Shown: positions 25,964 to 35,289, counted from the stretch's first letter. The stretch is 45,966 nucleotides of DNA from Rheinheimera sp. (GCA_008015325.1 SSFI01000021.1:1-45966), one strand, 5' to 3'. Translations and numbers: made by a program. Notes: a model not told the origin generated them from the letters alone.

Positions 25964-28582
25964 ATGTCCGCATTATTTTTAAAAACGCCACTGGCGCTGG
26001 CCGTCAGCGCAAGTTTATTTTGGTCTGTTGCCGCTTTGGCTGCCGTGCCAGCTGACCGCGATGTATTACCCGCCGGCGCCAGCCCGCAGCAGTATCAGCT
26101 GACCATAGATCCGGATTTACAGAAACTGAGCTTTCAGGGCGAACTGACTTTGGATTTTACCGCCAGCCAAACGCTGAACGAGCTGGTGCTGAACGCGCTG
26201 GATTTAACCATTATTGATGCCAGCATTGACGGTAAAAAAGTCGACACCGACGTGGTCGCCGCCACACAACGCGTGCACTTCAAAGCGCCGGTCAGCCCGG
26301 GCAAACACCAGCTGCGCGTGCGTTATCAGGGTAAGATTTACGAGCAGTCGGCCGGATTATTTGTCACCGACTACAGCAAGCCAGATGGCAGCACCGGCCG
26401 CATGTTGTCCAGCCAGTTTGAGCCGGGCGATGCGCGCAAATTAGCGCCGATGTGGGATGAACCTTCCCACAAAGCCATTTTTAAAATCAGCATCATTGAG
26501 CCCAAAGGCCAGCTGGCTTTATCCAATATGCCAGAGCAACGCCGTCAACCACTGCCGGATGGTCGCAACCGTGTTGATTTTGCGCCCAGCGTGAAAATGA
26601 GCAGCTACCTGCTGTATGTCGGCGCCGGCGACTATGAGCGTATTTCTGGCCGCTCCGGTGGTATTGAACATGGTGTGGTGGCGAAAAAAGGCGACGCGGT
26701 TAAAGGCGCTTTTGCCTTAAATGCCTCTTATCAGCTGCTGGATTATTACAACGACTATTTCGGTATCACCTACCCGCTGCCAAAACTCGACCATATCGCC
26801 GTGCCGGGCGCCGGTGGTTTTGGCGCGATGGAAAACTGGGGCGCCGTGATGTATTTCGAAGGCACCTTATTGCTTGACCCGCAATTCTCCAACACCAGTG
26901 ACAAACAAGAAGTGTTTGCCGTGGTCGGCCACGAAATGGCGCACCAATGGTTTGGCAATATTGTCACCATGCAGTGGTGGGATGATTTATGGCTGAACGA
27001 AGGCTTTGCGTCCTGGATGGAATCCAAAGCCAGCCAGCATTTTTATCCGCAGTGGCATGCCGAATTAGGTGCTGTCGGTTCGCGCAATTACGCTATGTTC
27101 CAGGATGCGCAGGAAACGTCGCACCCGATAGTGCAGCCGGTGCGTAATCTGGAAGAAGCCAATGCTGCTTTTGACGGTATTACCTATTCCAAAGGCTTGT
27201 CGGTCATCACTATGCTGGAAGCTTATCTCGGTGAAGAGGCGTTCCGCGCCGGTGTGCGTGCTTATATGCAAAAACACCAGTATGGCAATACAGTGACCAG
27301 CAACCTGTGGCAAGCGTTGGCACAAGCCTCAGGCCGGCCGGTTGAGACCATTGCCAACGATTTTACCAACCAGATTGGCGTGCCTTTAATCACGGCTTTA
27401 AAAGCTGAATGTCAGCAGGGCAACACAACACTGACCTTAACCCAGGGCCGCTTTGGTCTGGATGCGGCGTCAAAACAAGCTCAGCAGTGGACAGTTCCGG
27501 TTACCGCGCGAGTCGCCGGTCAGGCGGCAGCCCGCGCTGAGATACGTGGTGATGCCGGACAGACTATGACTTTGCCGGGTTGTGGCGCTGTGACGGTCAA
27601 CGCTGGTCAGACCGGTTATTACCGGGTGGATTACAGTGACGCGCTGTTTGCCGACGTGGTGAAAGGCTTTGCGCAATTGCCGGCAGTGGACCAGCTGGGT
27701 TTACTGAAAGACAGCGTGGCTTTGGGCTACGCCGGTTACAGCGACATCAGCCGTTATCTGGCACTGACGCAGCAACTGCCGGTTGATGCCAACCCTATTA
27801 TTTCCACTGACGTGGTGCAGCAGTTAGAAGGCTTTACCGATTTATACCGCGGTTTACCGGGCGAAGCTGCTTACAAAGCTTTTGCGCTGAAACGGGCACA
27901 GGCGTTGTTTGCCAAAGTCGGCTGGGAAAAACAGGCCGGTGAGTCTGATAACACCAGCATTCTGCGCAGCAGCCTGATTGGCGTGCTGGCGGAGCTTGGC
28001 GATCAAACAGTCATTAGCGAAGCGCGGAAACGATTTGCCTCCAGTCAGACCGATAAAAATGTGTTGCCGGGTGATTTATATGGCGTTGTGCTGAAAATTG
28101 TCGGCACTCAGGCCACGGCTGCTGACTTTGCGGAGCTGAAAACGCTGGCCGCCAACACCAGCAACAGCACCGAAAAACGCCGTTTGTTAGGCGCGCTGGC
28201 TTCGGCCAAAGATGCTGCGCTGGCGAAACAGGCGCTGGCCTTGTTACTGACCGATTTAACGCCAAAACAATTTGCGCCGGGTTTGTTAAACCGGGTCGCG
28301 CTGGAACATACGCAGCTGGCCTATGATTTTTATCTGGCCAATCAGGCGGCGTTTGACGAGCGGTTAGATCCGCTGCGCCGCGATGGTTTTGATGCTTCAT
28401 TGTTAGGTTCAGCCCGCGATGTGGCCACCGCAAATTTGCTACGGCAAAAAGCGGCAGCAGTCAGCAGTAAACCGGTAAAAACCGCCTATCTGGAAGCGGC
28501 TGCCGGAATCGAACGCCGGTTAGTTCGCGTCAAACGCATTCCGGCACAGGTTGACGCCTGGCTGAAAACGCAGCAGCTGTGA
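25964..28582 (+). CDS. M1-family aminopeptidase, secreted (ERAP/PepN-like)
   Basis: An 872-residue zinc aminopeptidase. It has a signal peptide (MSALFLKTPLALAVSASL..., cleavage near AALA), so it is periplasmic or exported, unlike cytosolic PepN. The exopeptidase motif GAMEN is at 287-291. The zinc site HEMAHQWFGN carries H323, E324 and H327, with E346 eighteen residues later (HExxHx18E). The transition-state tyrosine is Y408 in ITYSKG. A C-terminal ERAP1-like helical domain follows. The ATG at 25964 is preferred to a TTG at 25922; GAGGA is about 11 bases upstream. The stop overlaps the next gene (GTGA). Confidence 0.95.
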   Translation: MSALFLKTPLALAVSASLFWSVAALAAVPADRDVLPAGASPQQYQLTIDPDLQKLSFQGELTLDFTASQTLNELVLNALDLTIIDASIDGKKVDTDVVAATQRVHFKAPVSPGKHQLRVRYQGKIYEQSAGLFVTDYSKPDGSTGRMLSSQFEPGDARKLAPMWDEPSHKAIFKISIIEPKGQLALSNMPEQRRQPLPDGRNRVDFAPSVKMSSYLLYVGAGDYERISGRSGGIEHGVVAKKGDAVKGAFALNASYQLLDYYNDYFGITYPLPKLDHIAVPGAGGFGAMENWGAVMYFEGTLLLDPQFSNTSDKQEVFAVVGHEMAHQWFGNIVTMQWWDDLWLNEGFASWMESKASQHFYPQWHAELGAVGSRNYAMFQDAQETSHPIVQPVRNLEEANAAFDGITYSKGLSVITMLEAYLGEEAFRAGVRAYMQKHQYGNTVTSNLWQALAQASGRPVETIANDFTNQIGVPLITALKAECQQGNTTLTLTQGRFGLDAASKQAQQWTVPVTARVAGQAAARAEIRGDAGQTMTLPGCGAVTVNAGQTGYYRVDYSDALFADVVKGFAQLPAVDQLGLLKDSVALGYAGYSDISRYLALTQQLPVDANPIISTDVVQQLEGFTDLYRGLPGEAAYKAFALKRAQALFAKVGWEKQAGESDNTSILRSSLIGVLAELGDQTVISEARKRFASSQTDKNVLPGDLYGVVLKIVGTQATAADFAELKTLAANTSNSTEKRRLLGALASAKDAALAKQALALLLTDLTPKQFAPGLLNRVALEHTQLAYDFYLANQAAFDERLDPLRRDGFDASLLGSARDVATANLLRQKAAAVSSKPVKTAYLEAAAGIERRLVRVKRIPAQVDAWLKTQQL

Positions 28583-29151
28583 CCCTGTTGCAGCAACCTG
28601 GCTTAGGCGACGCACAGGCGCGCTTGCGCGTCTATGTCGCCAAAGCGCCGCCGATGGCCGAGTTCGCCGGGCTTGATGCCTGCGCGGCGCTGTTGCCGGG
28701 TCAAATCGAGCAGATTTACCGGCACTGCGGCAACGGCTGGCGCAAGGTGTTTAACGTCTATGCCAAGCTGGTTTGGGCTTTGCCGGCGCCGTGGCAGCCG
28801 CCTTTACAAGACGTCCAAAGCTGGCAGCAATGGCGCGACCGGGTTTTGCTGCAGGCGGGGTCCGGTACCGCGTTGCTGTTTGGCCAGCAAAAATTCGCTG
28901 CGACAGACTGCGGCGCAGAGGTTCTGCATATCATTGCCGGTCGCCAGCATGCGCGCGATTTATTAGCGCAAGGGCTATTGTCGGAGTCGTTAACTGGCGG
29001 TTTAGTCTGGCTGGATGATGAATTTGCCGTGGCTCGGCGGGTTCGGCTGCTGGTCTGTCCTTATCTGGATTACCGTCAGCTCAGTGACATAAAAATAGCG
29101 CGGTTAGTGCAGCTCGTGCGGCAGTTGCCGGATGGTTTGGACGGAAGTTAA
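28579..29151 (+). CDS. conserved hypothetical protein, DUF6942-like
   Basis: A 190-residue soluble protein. The segments RVYVAKAPPMAEFAGL, NGWRKVFNVYAKLVWALP, LVWLDDEFAVARRVRLLVCP and YLDYRQLSDIKIARLV look like a conserved alteromonad family that I believe is DUF6942; this is from memory and unverified. The function is unknown. It begins at GTG 28579, overlapping the stop of the aminopeptidase gene, so it is translationally coupled. Its TAA shares bases with the convergent arfA stop. Confidence 0.75.
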   Translation: MTLLQQPGLGDAQARLRVYVAKAPPMAEFAGLDACAALLPGQIEQIYRHCGNGWRKVFNVYAKLVWALPAPWQPPLQDVQSWQQWRDRVLLQAGSGTALLFGQQKFAATDCGAEVLHIIAGRQHARDLLAQGLLSESLTGGLVWLDDEFAVARRVRLLVCPYLDYRQLSDIKIARLVQLVRQLPDGLDGS

Positions 29152-29348
29152 ACTCTGGCAAAAAACAGCCAACAAAAAGGGGCGGAATCTTGCGATTGTC
29201 GCCCCTTTTTATCGTGCCGGTTATACGAACCTTTGCCTTTTTTCGCTTTGACCACCCGGGTTCTGAACAGCGGGCTGGTGATGACGGCTTTGAGCATATT
29301 GTCCTGAATGGCGCCGCGCTGATGCTCATGCGGCAGTGGTTTTTTCAT
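29148..29348 (-). CDS. arfA: alternative ribosome-rescue factor ArfA
   Basis: A 66-codon gene matching E. coli ArfA in its core: RGAIQDNMLKAVITSPLF, then RTRVVKAKKGKGSYNR. ArfA binds ribosomes stalled on non-stop mRNA and recruits RF2 when tmRNA rescue fails. GAGGAG lies seven bases before the ATG at 29348. A strong hairpin within the last third of the coding sequence (29174-29210) should truncate the mRNA. That would remove the hydrophobic tail APFCWLFFARV, which in E. coli marks full-length ArfA for degradation. The gene is thus made from a non-stop message that itself needs tmRNA, giving feedback control. The stop overlaps the convergent gene by four bases. Confidence 0.9.
   Translation of the reverse strand: MKKPLPHEHQRGAIQDNMLKAVITSPLFRTRVVKAKKGKGSYNRHDKKGRQSQDSAPFCWLFFARV
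29174..29210. terminator. in-gene hairpin/terminator of arfA, also closing the aminopeptidase operon
   Basis: AAAAAGGGGCG (29174-29184) pairs perfectly with CGCCCCTTTTT (29200-29210). Inside the 15-base loop AATC and GATT can extend the stem. Read on the minus strand it lies inside arfA before its stop and ends in a T run. Read on the plus strand it follows the aminopeptidase/DUF6942 pair. Confidence 0.88.
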
Positions 29349-29422
29349 CGTCAGACTCCTCTTTGCTGTTGACGCACTGGTTAAAAAACCAGCGCATTAT
29401 ATCAGCTTGTTTGGTCTTTTGT

Positions 29423-32400
29423 TTATTCTTCGTCAAGTAGAGGCCTGATGTCTGTGCCGAGCAGCAGCTGATTGATCAGCGGCAACTGGCTGGCCGGGCT
29501 ATGCGCCTGCAACGCCCGGACAAAATCCATCGCGCTTGCCGGTGGCAACGGATAGCGATGTTGTTGCCAAAGCTGACGCAGTGCCGCCACGATCACCTCA
29601 TCACCGAGTTCTGCCCGGAGCCTGGCAAACACCAGCGTGGCGCGGGAATATTGATCATAAGACTCTTCGGCATCAATCAGACTGCTGGCGGCGGCCAGAC
29701 TGCCGGCCTGCGCCCGGGCAAACCGTTGCTGCTCAAAATCCACCAGCCCCTGCATCGCTGCGCGACCAAACTGCTGTTCTAACAAAACCAGCTCGGTATA
29801 TTTGGTCACAGACTCGACCAGAAAAGCACTGTCACCGGCCACACCATTGCCGATGCCGTGGCCAAACCACTGATGCGCCACTTCATGCGCGGCGCGCCGA
29901 TACACCTGACTAAAAGGTGCGTCAGCGGTGGGCTTCGCACGCAGGCCAACGCGGTGATTGATCAGCACCAGCTGCGGCAGCGCATAGCCGGTTGGGCCTA
30001 TGTCCGGCATCATCACCAGCCGTAGCGCGTCGCCTGGGTAAGCGCCGATGTTGGCGCTGAACCATTGCACAGTGTGCTGCATCGCCTGCATGGTTAAATC
30101 GGTGGCGGTGTTAAATTGCGGGCTATGAATTTCCAGCGGCACGCCCGCCGCTGCGCTGCTTTGTTTTTGCCACGGCACTGCGATTAAGGCCGGTAAATTG
30201 CGCACTGGCGCCTCAGTGCGGTAGTGGAAAAACTGCTGGCCATCCGCCTGCCAGCTTTTGAGCAAAGCGCCGGCGGCAATGCCCTGATAACCAAGCGGTA
30301 CGGCAATGGTGATATCCAGAAAGGCCCAGTCATAACGCGCCGACGCTGGTGTGTGGCTGGCAGCCAGCACCGATGGCTGCGCCTCAGACGCCGGCAGCGG
30401 TGCCAGGCCAAAGCGCACTCGTTCGGCATCATCACGCAGACGCAATTCCGGCACAAAACCAATCTGTGGCAGCAACTGCAGTAAGCGCAGATAACTGAAT
30501 TCAGGCCGGATAATTTGGTGGCTGGGTGCCGGTGTGATGCCTTGTTGTTGCAGCAAATACTGCAGTTGCAAAGTTGTGCTGGCGCCCGGATCCAGCTGGA
30601 CGCTGAATACCTGTTGGCCGAGATTGTTATCAATGTTCGCCGCTACCGCCTGCCCGCTTTGCAGTTGCTGTAGCGCTGTAGGTGTTTGCAGGCCGGGGAA
30701 GCTCAGCAACAGCTGCGAAATCGGCTGCGCATGCGGATTGTGCAGCGTCAGCGTCGCACGGATTTTGGCTTGCTGCTGATGCGGGTCCAAATGGGCCTGC
30801 AGCGTCACTTGCTGTACTACCGGCTGCGGTACTGCCCGCCAGTGTTGATATTGCTGTTCATAGGCAGCCCGTTTTGCCAGCCGCTCGTCACGGCTTTGCA
30901 GCGCGCCGGCCGCATCGAGCTGTTGGTGAATATGCAGGCCCTGCAGCAGCGCCAATACAGCGCAGATCGCGGTCACGGCAGTCAGTGGTGTGAGTGCCGC
31001 AACCAGTTTTGGCCGGCTAAAACCAGTGCCGCGATGATAAAACTGCAACGCCAGCGTGCCCAAACTGATTGCGAGCAAAGCCCAGAACCACAAATAAGGC
31101 CAAAAGCCGCCGTGATAAACATCGCCGGCAAAGCTTTGCGCCGTGCAGCCCAAGGCGCCCTGATAACCCCACAGACTATCCGGCAGCTGCAACTGACTCT
31201 GGCCGATACGCCACAGCGGATGTTGTAGCTGCAGTAAATCTGGCAACGGTGATAAACCAAACGCCAGCAAGACTGCCGCCGCCAGATTGGCCCACAGCGG
31301 TTGGCCTAACAATGCATGGCAGGCCAGTAATAACACTGTCCAGACCCACAGCGGTAACCATATTAACAAGCCCTGCCGGCCATATTCAGCAAGGTCCAAC
31401 GGCACCTGCAACAACATTTGCGCGAGCGCAACTGCGGCCAGGCTCAGCAGTACCAGCAGCAACACCAGGCCGGATAGGACGACAAACTGGCTCAGCAACA
31501 GCAGCGCAGCAGGTTGCGGCGTGGCGGCAACCAGGCTGTCGATGCGCTGCTGGCGGTTCAGCCAGCTGAGCTGGTGCGCCCAGAAGGCGGCGAGTAACAG
31601 GCCAAACCTTGGGATCACATCATGACTGACCCGGTTCAGCGCATCGCGGCTTTGCGGCACCAGCTGACTAAAAGCTTCGGCATAACCGAGGCCGGTGTAA
31701 ACCTCGCTGAACACCAGCAAACAGAGCGCCAGCATCGCCAGTAAAGTGCCATATTGAAGACAAAGTTGCTGCAACTGCAGACGCAGCAAAGCGGCAAACA
31801 CTGGCGCTAGGCGCAGTTGCTGCGGCGGGCAAGGCTGATACTGCAGCGCTGCTGTGGTCTGCGTGATGTCGGTGGTCGCATGGGGTTGACGCTGGCTTGA
31901 TGCGACCGGGTTGCATTGCAAAGCGCGCCAGCACAATAAAGCGGTCAGCGTGACGATTAGCAGCCGGTTCAGCCAGAAGTTGATATCAAGCTGGCTCAAG
32001 CCGGCCGGCATCTCGCCGTTTTGGCGTAACTGCGCGAGCACTGGCGTCAATGCATAAGGGTCCAGATACACCATCAACTGGCTCAGTAGCGGCGACAACG
32101 ACTGACTGTTGGCCATCAGCGGCGAACCGGTGGCCGCAGCGAGCAGCATATAGCCCAGCCAGACTGCCGCGCCTTGCAGATACAGCACTATTGGTGATTG
32201 GCTGCGACAACTGCTCCACAAGGTGAGCGCAGTCAGCAGCGCCAGCGCCGGCAATTGCTGCACCAGCCATAACTGCCAGGACCAGCGCCAGATGCCCGTG
32301 GCGTCGGCATAGGTCGTCGAAAACAACAGCGCGACGAACAACACAAAAAACAGCTGCAGCAGCGCGGCACAAAGCCACAGGCCGAGTGCACGCACCACCA

Positions 32401-32686
32401 GCCGCTGGCGGCGGCTTTGGGCCGTCACTTCAATCAAAGCGCCGACGCCATGCTGGCTGTCACGCAACAGCAGCAACGGTGCCAGCACGCCAATCAGTAG
32501 CGGCTGAATCGTCATCAGCAGCATGCTATGACGCAGCAGCAGTGCTTTGACTGGCTGCGCATCGATGGTGCCCGGGTTCAGATTCACCAGCGCGGCAAAG
32601 GCCAGCGCCAGCACCACACTCAGCCAAAACAACGGCTGCACCCGGCAAAACCGCCATTCATTCAAAAGCAGGGGCCAGAGCGTCAT
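29423..32686 (-). CDS. ABC-2 permease fused to M1-type metallopeptidase
   Basis: A 1087-residue fusion. The first 590 or so residues form two sets of about six transmembrane helices, typical of an ABC-2 exporter permease. A linker (LQGLHIHQQLDAAGA) leads to a C-terminal M1-like peptidase. The zinc site is H934-E935-x-x-H938 in RRAAHEVAHQWFGHG, and the third ligand is probably E958 in FLVES, nineteen rather than eighteen residues on. The GxMEN exopeptidase motif is replaced by a segment near TGYALPQLVLINHR. A candidate catalytic tyrosine lies in YDQYSRATLVF. The start is ATG 32686, overlapping the ATPase stop. Topology suggests the peptidase faces outward, but this is inference. It may process the exported peptide. 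Confidence 0.9.
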   Translation of the reverse strand: MTLWPLLLNEWRFCRVQPLFWLSVVLALAFAALVNLNPGTIDAQPVKALLLRHSMLLMTIQPLLIGVLAPLLLLRDSQHGVGALIEVTAQSRRQRLVVRALGLWLCAALLQLFFVLFVALLFSTTYADATGIWRWSWQLWLVQQLPALALLTALTLWSSCRSQSPIVLYLQGAAVWLGYMLLAAATGSPLMANSQSLSPLLSQLMVYLDPYALTPVLAQLRQNGEMPAGLSQLDINFWLNRLLIVTLTALLCWRALQCNPVASSQRQPHATTDITQTTAALQYQPCPPQQLRLAPVFAALLRLQLQQLCLQYGTLLAMLALCLLVFSEVYTGLGYAEAFSQLVPQSRDALNRVSHDVIPRFGLLLAAFWAHQLSWLNRQQRIDSLVAATPQPAALLLLSQFVVLSGLVLLLVLLSLAAVALAQMLLQVPLDLAEYGRQGLLIWLPLWVWTVLLLACHALLGQPLWANLAAAVLLAFGLSPLPDLLQLQHPLWRIGQSQLQLPDSLWGYQGALGCTAQSFAGDVYHGGFWPYLWFWALLAISLGTLALQFYHRGTGFSRPKLVAALTPLTAVTAICAVLALLQGLHIHQQLDAAGALQSRDERLAKRAAYEQQYQHWRAVPQPVVQQVTLQAHLDPHQQQAKIRATLTLHNPHAQPISQLLLSFPGLQTPTALQQLQSGQAVAANIDNNLGQQVFSVQLDPGASTTLQLQYLLQQQGITPAPSHQIIRPEFSYLRLLQLLPQIGFVPELRLRDDAERVRFGLAPLPASEAQPSVLAASHTPASARYDWAFLDITIAVPLGYQGIAAGALLKSWQADGQQFFHYRTEAPVRNLPALIAVPWQKQSSAAAGVPLEIHSPQFNTATDLTMQAMQHTVQWFSANIGAYPGDALRLVMMPDIGPTGYALPQLVLINHRVGLRAKPTADAPFSQVYRRAAHEVAHQWFGHGIGNGVAGDSAFLVESVTKYTELVLLEQQFGRAAMQGLVDFEQQRFARAQAGSLAAASSLIDAEESYDQYSRATLVFARLRAELGDEVIVAALRQLWQQHRYPLPPASAMDFVRALQAHSPASQLPLINQLLLGTDIRPLLDEE

Positions 32687-33552
32687 TGCGTTGCCTCCTG
32701 CTTGGCCAGCGCCAGAAAATAACGGTCCTGCAAAGTGGCGGCGACCGGCGAAAAATCGGCGCCGGGGCACTCTTGCGCAAACACCCGCTGCAGTGGGATA
32801 CCGCGCTGATAACTGCGCTGCAGCAGTTGCGCCTGTGGCGGCAGGTCGATATCAGCACCATAAGCTTGCCAAATCTGGCCACTCAGCGGGCTGATTAAAT
32901 CCTGCGTGTCGCCCTGCAGCACAATCTCACCCTGCAGCAGGATGGCAACGTTCGGGCAAAGCTGCTCGATGTCATCAACAATATGGCTCGACAGCAGCAC
33001 CAGCCGGTCGCGGCTGATCTCACAGAGCACGTTATGCAGCTGCGCGCGCTCCTGCGGGTCCAGCCCGGCGCTCGGTTCGTCGAGGATTAACAATTTGGGG
33101 TTACCGAGCAGCGCCTGCGCGATGCCAAAACGCTGGCGCATACCGCCGGAAAATTGCGCCACGGTTTTGCTGGCCACATTGCTCAGGTTGGTCAGCGCCA
33201 ATAGCTGGTTGATCTGTTCGCGCCGCGGCCCGGCCTGATGCAGGCCTTTGAGCACAGCGATATGTTCAAGCAAAGCCCAACAGGACAGGTGCGGATAGAC
33301 ACCAAATTCCTGTGGCAAATAACCGAGTTGCGCACGCAGGCGCTGTGGTTCTTGTTGTACGTCGATGTCGTCAAAAAGCAACGTGCCGCTGTCGGCACTT
33401 TGCAGTGTGGCTATCGTGCGTAACAAACTGGATTTGCCTGCACCATTAGGCCCCAGCAGGCCAAACAGGCCGCGGCCGGCCTCAAGGCTTAGCTTACGCA
33501 GCGCCTGAGTGCCATCGGCATAGGTTTTGGATAGGTCCTGAATCTGTAACAT
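32683..33552 (-). CDS. ABC transporter ATP-binding protein, partner of the permease-peptidase
   Basis: A 289-residue ATPase. Walker A is GPNGAGKSS (about residues 35-43), the Q-loop is in GYLPQEFGVYP, the signature is FSGGMRQRFGIAQAL, Walker B is LLILDEPSAGLDP, and the switch histidine is in LLSSHI. About 70 C-terminal residues follow the core. The gene overlaps the permease-peptidase gene by four bases, so the pair forms one exporter. It is divergent from a LytS/LytTR two-component operon across 216 bp carrying direct repeats. Confidence 0.93.
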   Translation of the reverse strand: MLQIQDLSKTYADGTQALRKLSLEAGRGLFGLLGPNGAGKSSLLRTIATLQSADSGTLLFDDIDVQQEPQRLRAQLGYLPQEFGVYPHLSCWALLEHIAVLKGLHQAGPRREQINQLLALTNLSNVASKTVAQFSGGMRQRFGIAQALLGNPKLLILDEPSAGLDPQERAQLHNVLCEISRDRLVLLSSHIVDDIEQLCPNVAILLQGEIVLQGDTQDLISPLSGQIWQAYGADIDLPPQAQLLQRSYQRGIPLQRVFAQECPGADFSPVAATLQDRYFLALAKQEATQ

Positions 33553-33616
33553 GGCGAGTCTTCTTGCTTTGGTCGATGCACTTGAGGCTAAAACCGCAGC
33601 GCCTGTGTCTCAAGCC

Positions 33617-33649
33617 GGCAATGACCAAGCAGCCTCTGGCGATGACCAA
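33617..33649. promoter_or_regulatory. direct-repeat operator, candidate LytTR binding site
   Basis: GGCAATGACCAA (33617-33628) and GGCGATGACCAA (33638-33649) are 12-bp direct repeats with one mismatch and an exact 21-bp pitch, two helical turns. LytTR regulators (AgrA, ComE) bind paired direct repeats with this geometry. The site lies 65-97 bp before the ATPase start and about 120 bp before the kinase start, next to a LytTR regulator gene. Confidence 0.6.
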
Positions 33650-33768
33650 ACCGGGAAAACTGCCTTCGACCAGTTCGTCAGGCCAAAAGCGGTTTTTGTC
33701 AGTGCACAGATGACAATCACGCTGGCGGCAGGCAGCATAAGGCCATCACTCTTGGACTGTTTGTGCTG

Positions 33769-35289
33769 ATGAAATTTGCTGATCTGATAAAAACGCAACA
33801 TCTGTTAGCGCTGTTGCCAGTGCTGCTGGCCTGGCTGTGGGCGCTGATTTCACCGCAGATGTTGCCGTCCGATGTCGCGGCATACACGCCGCTCCCGTCG
33901 TTGTGGACAACCGCCTGGCAATCAGCGCTGCTATACCTGCCGATGTTATTCACGCAGGGCTGGCTCAGCAGATGTGAGCAACGCGGACACGGCATGGCAC
34001 TTTCCGGCTTGCTTTGGCTCGCCGCCTTTTTGATGTATCCGGCGTTTTGGTGGCACTGGAGTCAAAGCAGTGCGACAGCGTATCAGTTCGCCACGAAAGA
34101 CTGGCTGTTGGTGGCGATATTGTCGTTAATGTACTGGTGCCAGTTGGTTTATCAGCGCCGGCAACGCCGCGGGCCTTTGACCGGCTGGTCGCGGCTCTGG
34201 TCGCTGGATGCAGTACTGCTGCTGTTGCTGGCGCTTTGGACGCTGGCCTGGGCCAGCTTACTGACTTCGCACCCGCCCGGTTTTGCCGAGCAGCCAATTC
34301 CGGTGCGATTTGACTGGGCGCGCATAGTGGCAGAACCGGCGTTGTGGCTGTGGTATCTGTGGCAATTTGCTGTGCTGGCTGGCGTGATGTTCGGGTGTTA
34401 TTGGCTGACGCGATATTATTTAATCCGTCAGGTGTTGGCGCAGCAGGGTTTGCTGACTTTTGTGCTGCTCAGTCTATTGCTGATATTGGCGAGCTACGCG
34501 CCACTGGCCTGGTTGTTACTGCAACTACCGATGAACAATGGCGTTGCAGTGCCGGCCGTTCCGGGTGGTAGTCAGGATCCGTTTGACTGGTATAACTTCA
34601 ATTTTATGCTGCTGCAGTGGCTGCTAACGACGCCTTTGATCTTGGCTTTTGAACGCCAGCAACAGGATAGCGCACTGGCTCAGCTGCATCATCAGCAGGT
34701 CCGCACTGAACTGCAATTGCTGCAACAGCAAATCAATCCGCATTTTTTGTTTAATACCTTAAATAACCTGTATGCGCTGTGTTTGCTGAAGTCAGACGCG
34801 GCGCCGCAACTGGTGCTGAAGCTGGCGGATTTGCTGCGATATGTGGTGTATCAGGGCCAGCAAGAACGCGTCCCGCTGCGTGGCGAACTGGACTATCTGC
34901 AACATTATGTCGACCTGCAACAACTGCGGGTCAGTAATAAAACCACTGTGACACTGGATTTCCCGGCCGATTGCGGTGGCTGGCAACTGCCACCGCTGTT
35001 ATTGATCATGCTGCTGGAAAACGCTTATAAACATGGCGTGGAGACGAGTGCTGCAGTCAGTGAAATCTGGCTGTCGGCCAGTATCAGGCAACAGCGGCTG
35101 CTGTTTATTTGCCGCAATACACTGCCAGCACAGACTGCAAACACGACTGATACAGGCATGGGGCTGGACAATCTGCGCCGCCGCCTGCAGTTGCTGTATG
35201 GCACTGATTTTGTGCTGAAAAGTGGCCCGGATACGGCCAGCTGCTGGCACGCCGAATTACAACTGCCGCTGTGGCCGGAGTCGCCATGA
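33769..35289 (+). CDS. LytS/YehU-type sensor histidine kinase
   Basis: A 506-residue membrane kinase. The first 300 or so residues hold about eight hydrophobic helices forming the sensor. A coiled segment then leads into the His_kinase (PF06580) box QQINPHFLFNTLNNLYALC with phospho-acceptor H325. The N-box is LLLIMLLENAYKHGVE, and the G-box GMGLDNLRRRLQLLYG forms the ATP site. No periplasmic domain is seen, so it probably senses within or at the membrane. The start is uncertain: ATG 33769 or GTG 33763, both with weak ribosome-binding sites. The stop overlaps the regulator start (ATGA). Confidence 0.9.
   Translation: MKFADLIKTQHLLALLPVLLAWLWALISPQMLPSDVAAYTPLPSLWTTAWQSALLYLPMLFTQGWLSRCEQRGHGMALSGLLWLAAFLMYPAFWWHWSQSSATAYQFATKDWLLVAILSLMYWCQLVYQRRQRRGPLTGWSRLWSLDAVLLLLLALWTLAWASLLTSHPPGFAEQPIPVRFDWARIVAEPALWLWYLWQFAVLAGVMFGCYWLTRYYLIRQVLAQQGLLTFVLLSLLLILASYAPLAWLLLQLPMNNGVAVPAVPGGSQDPFDWYNFNFMLLQWLLTTPLILAFERQQQDSALAQLHHQQVRTELQLLQQQINPHFLFNTLNNLYALCLLKSDAAPQLVLKLADLLRYVVYQGQQERVPLRGELDYLQHYVDLQQLRVSNKTTVTLDFPADCGGWQLPPLLLIMLLENAYKHGVETSAAVSEIWLSASIRQQRLLFICRNTLPAQTANTTDTGMGLDNLRRRLQLLYGTDFVLKSGPDTASCWHAELQLPLWPESP

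Noticed and set aside
30686-31228. 180-codon plus-strand frame inside the permease-peptidase gene
   Set aside because: Antisense to a gene with coherent domain structure; Gln/Arg-rich composition is a shadow of Leu/Ala codons.
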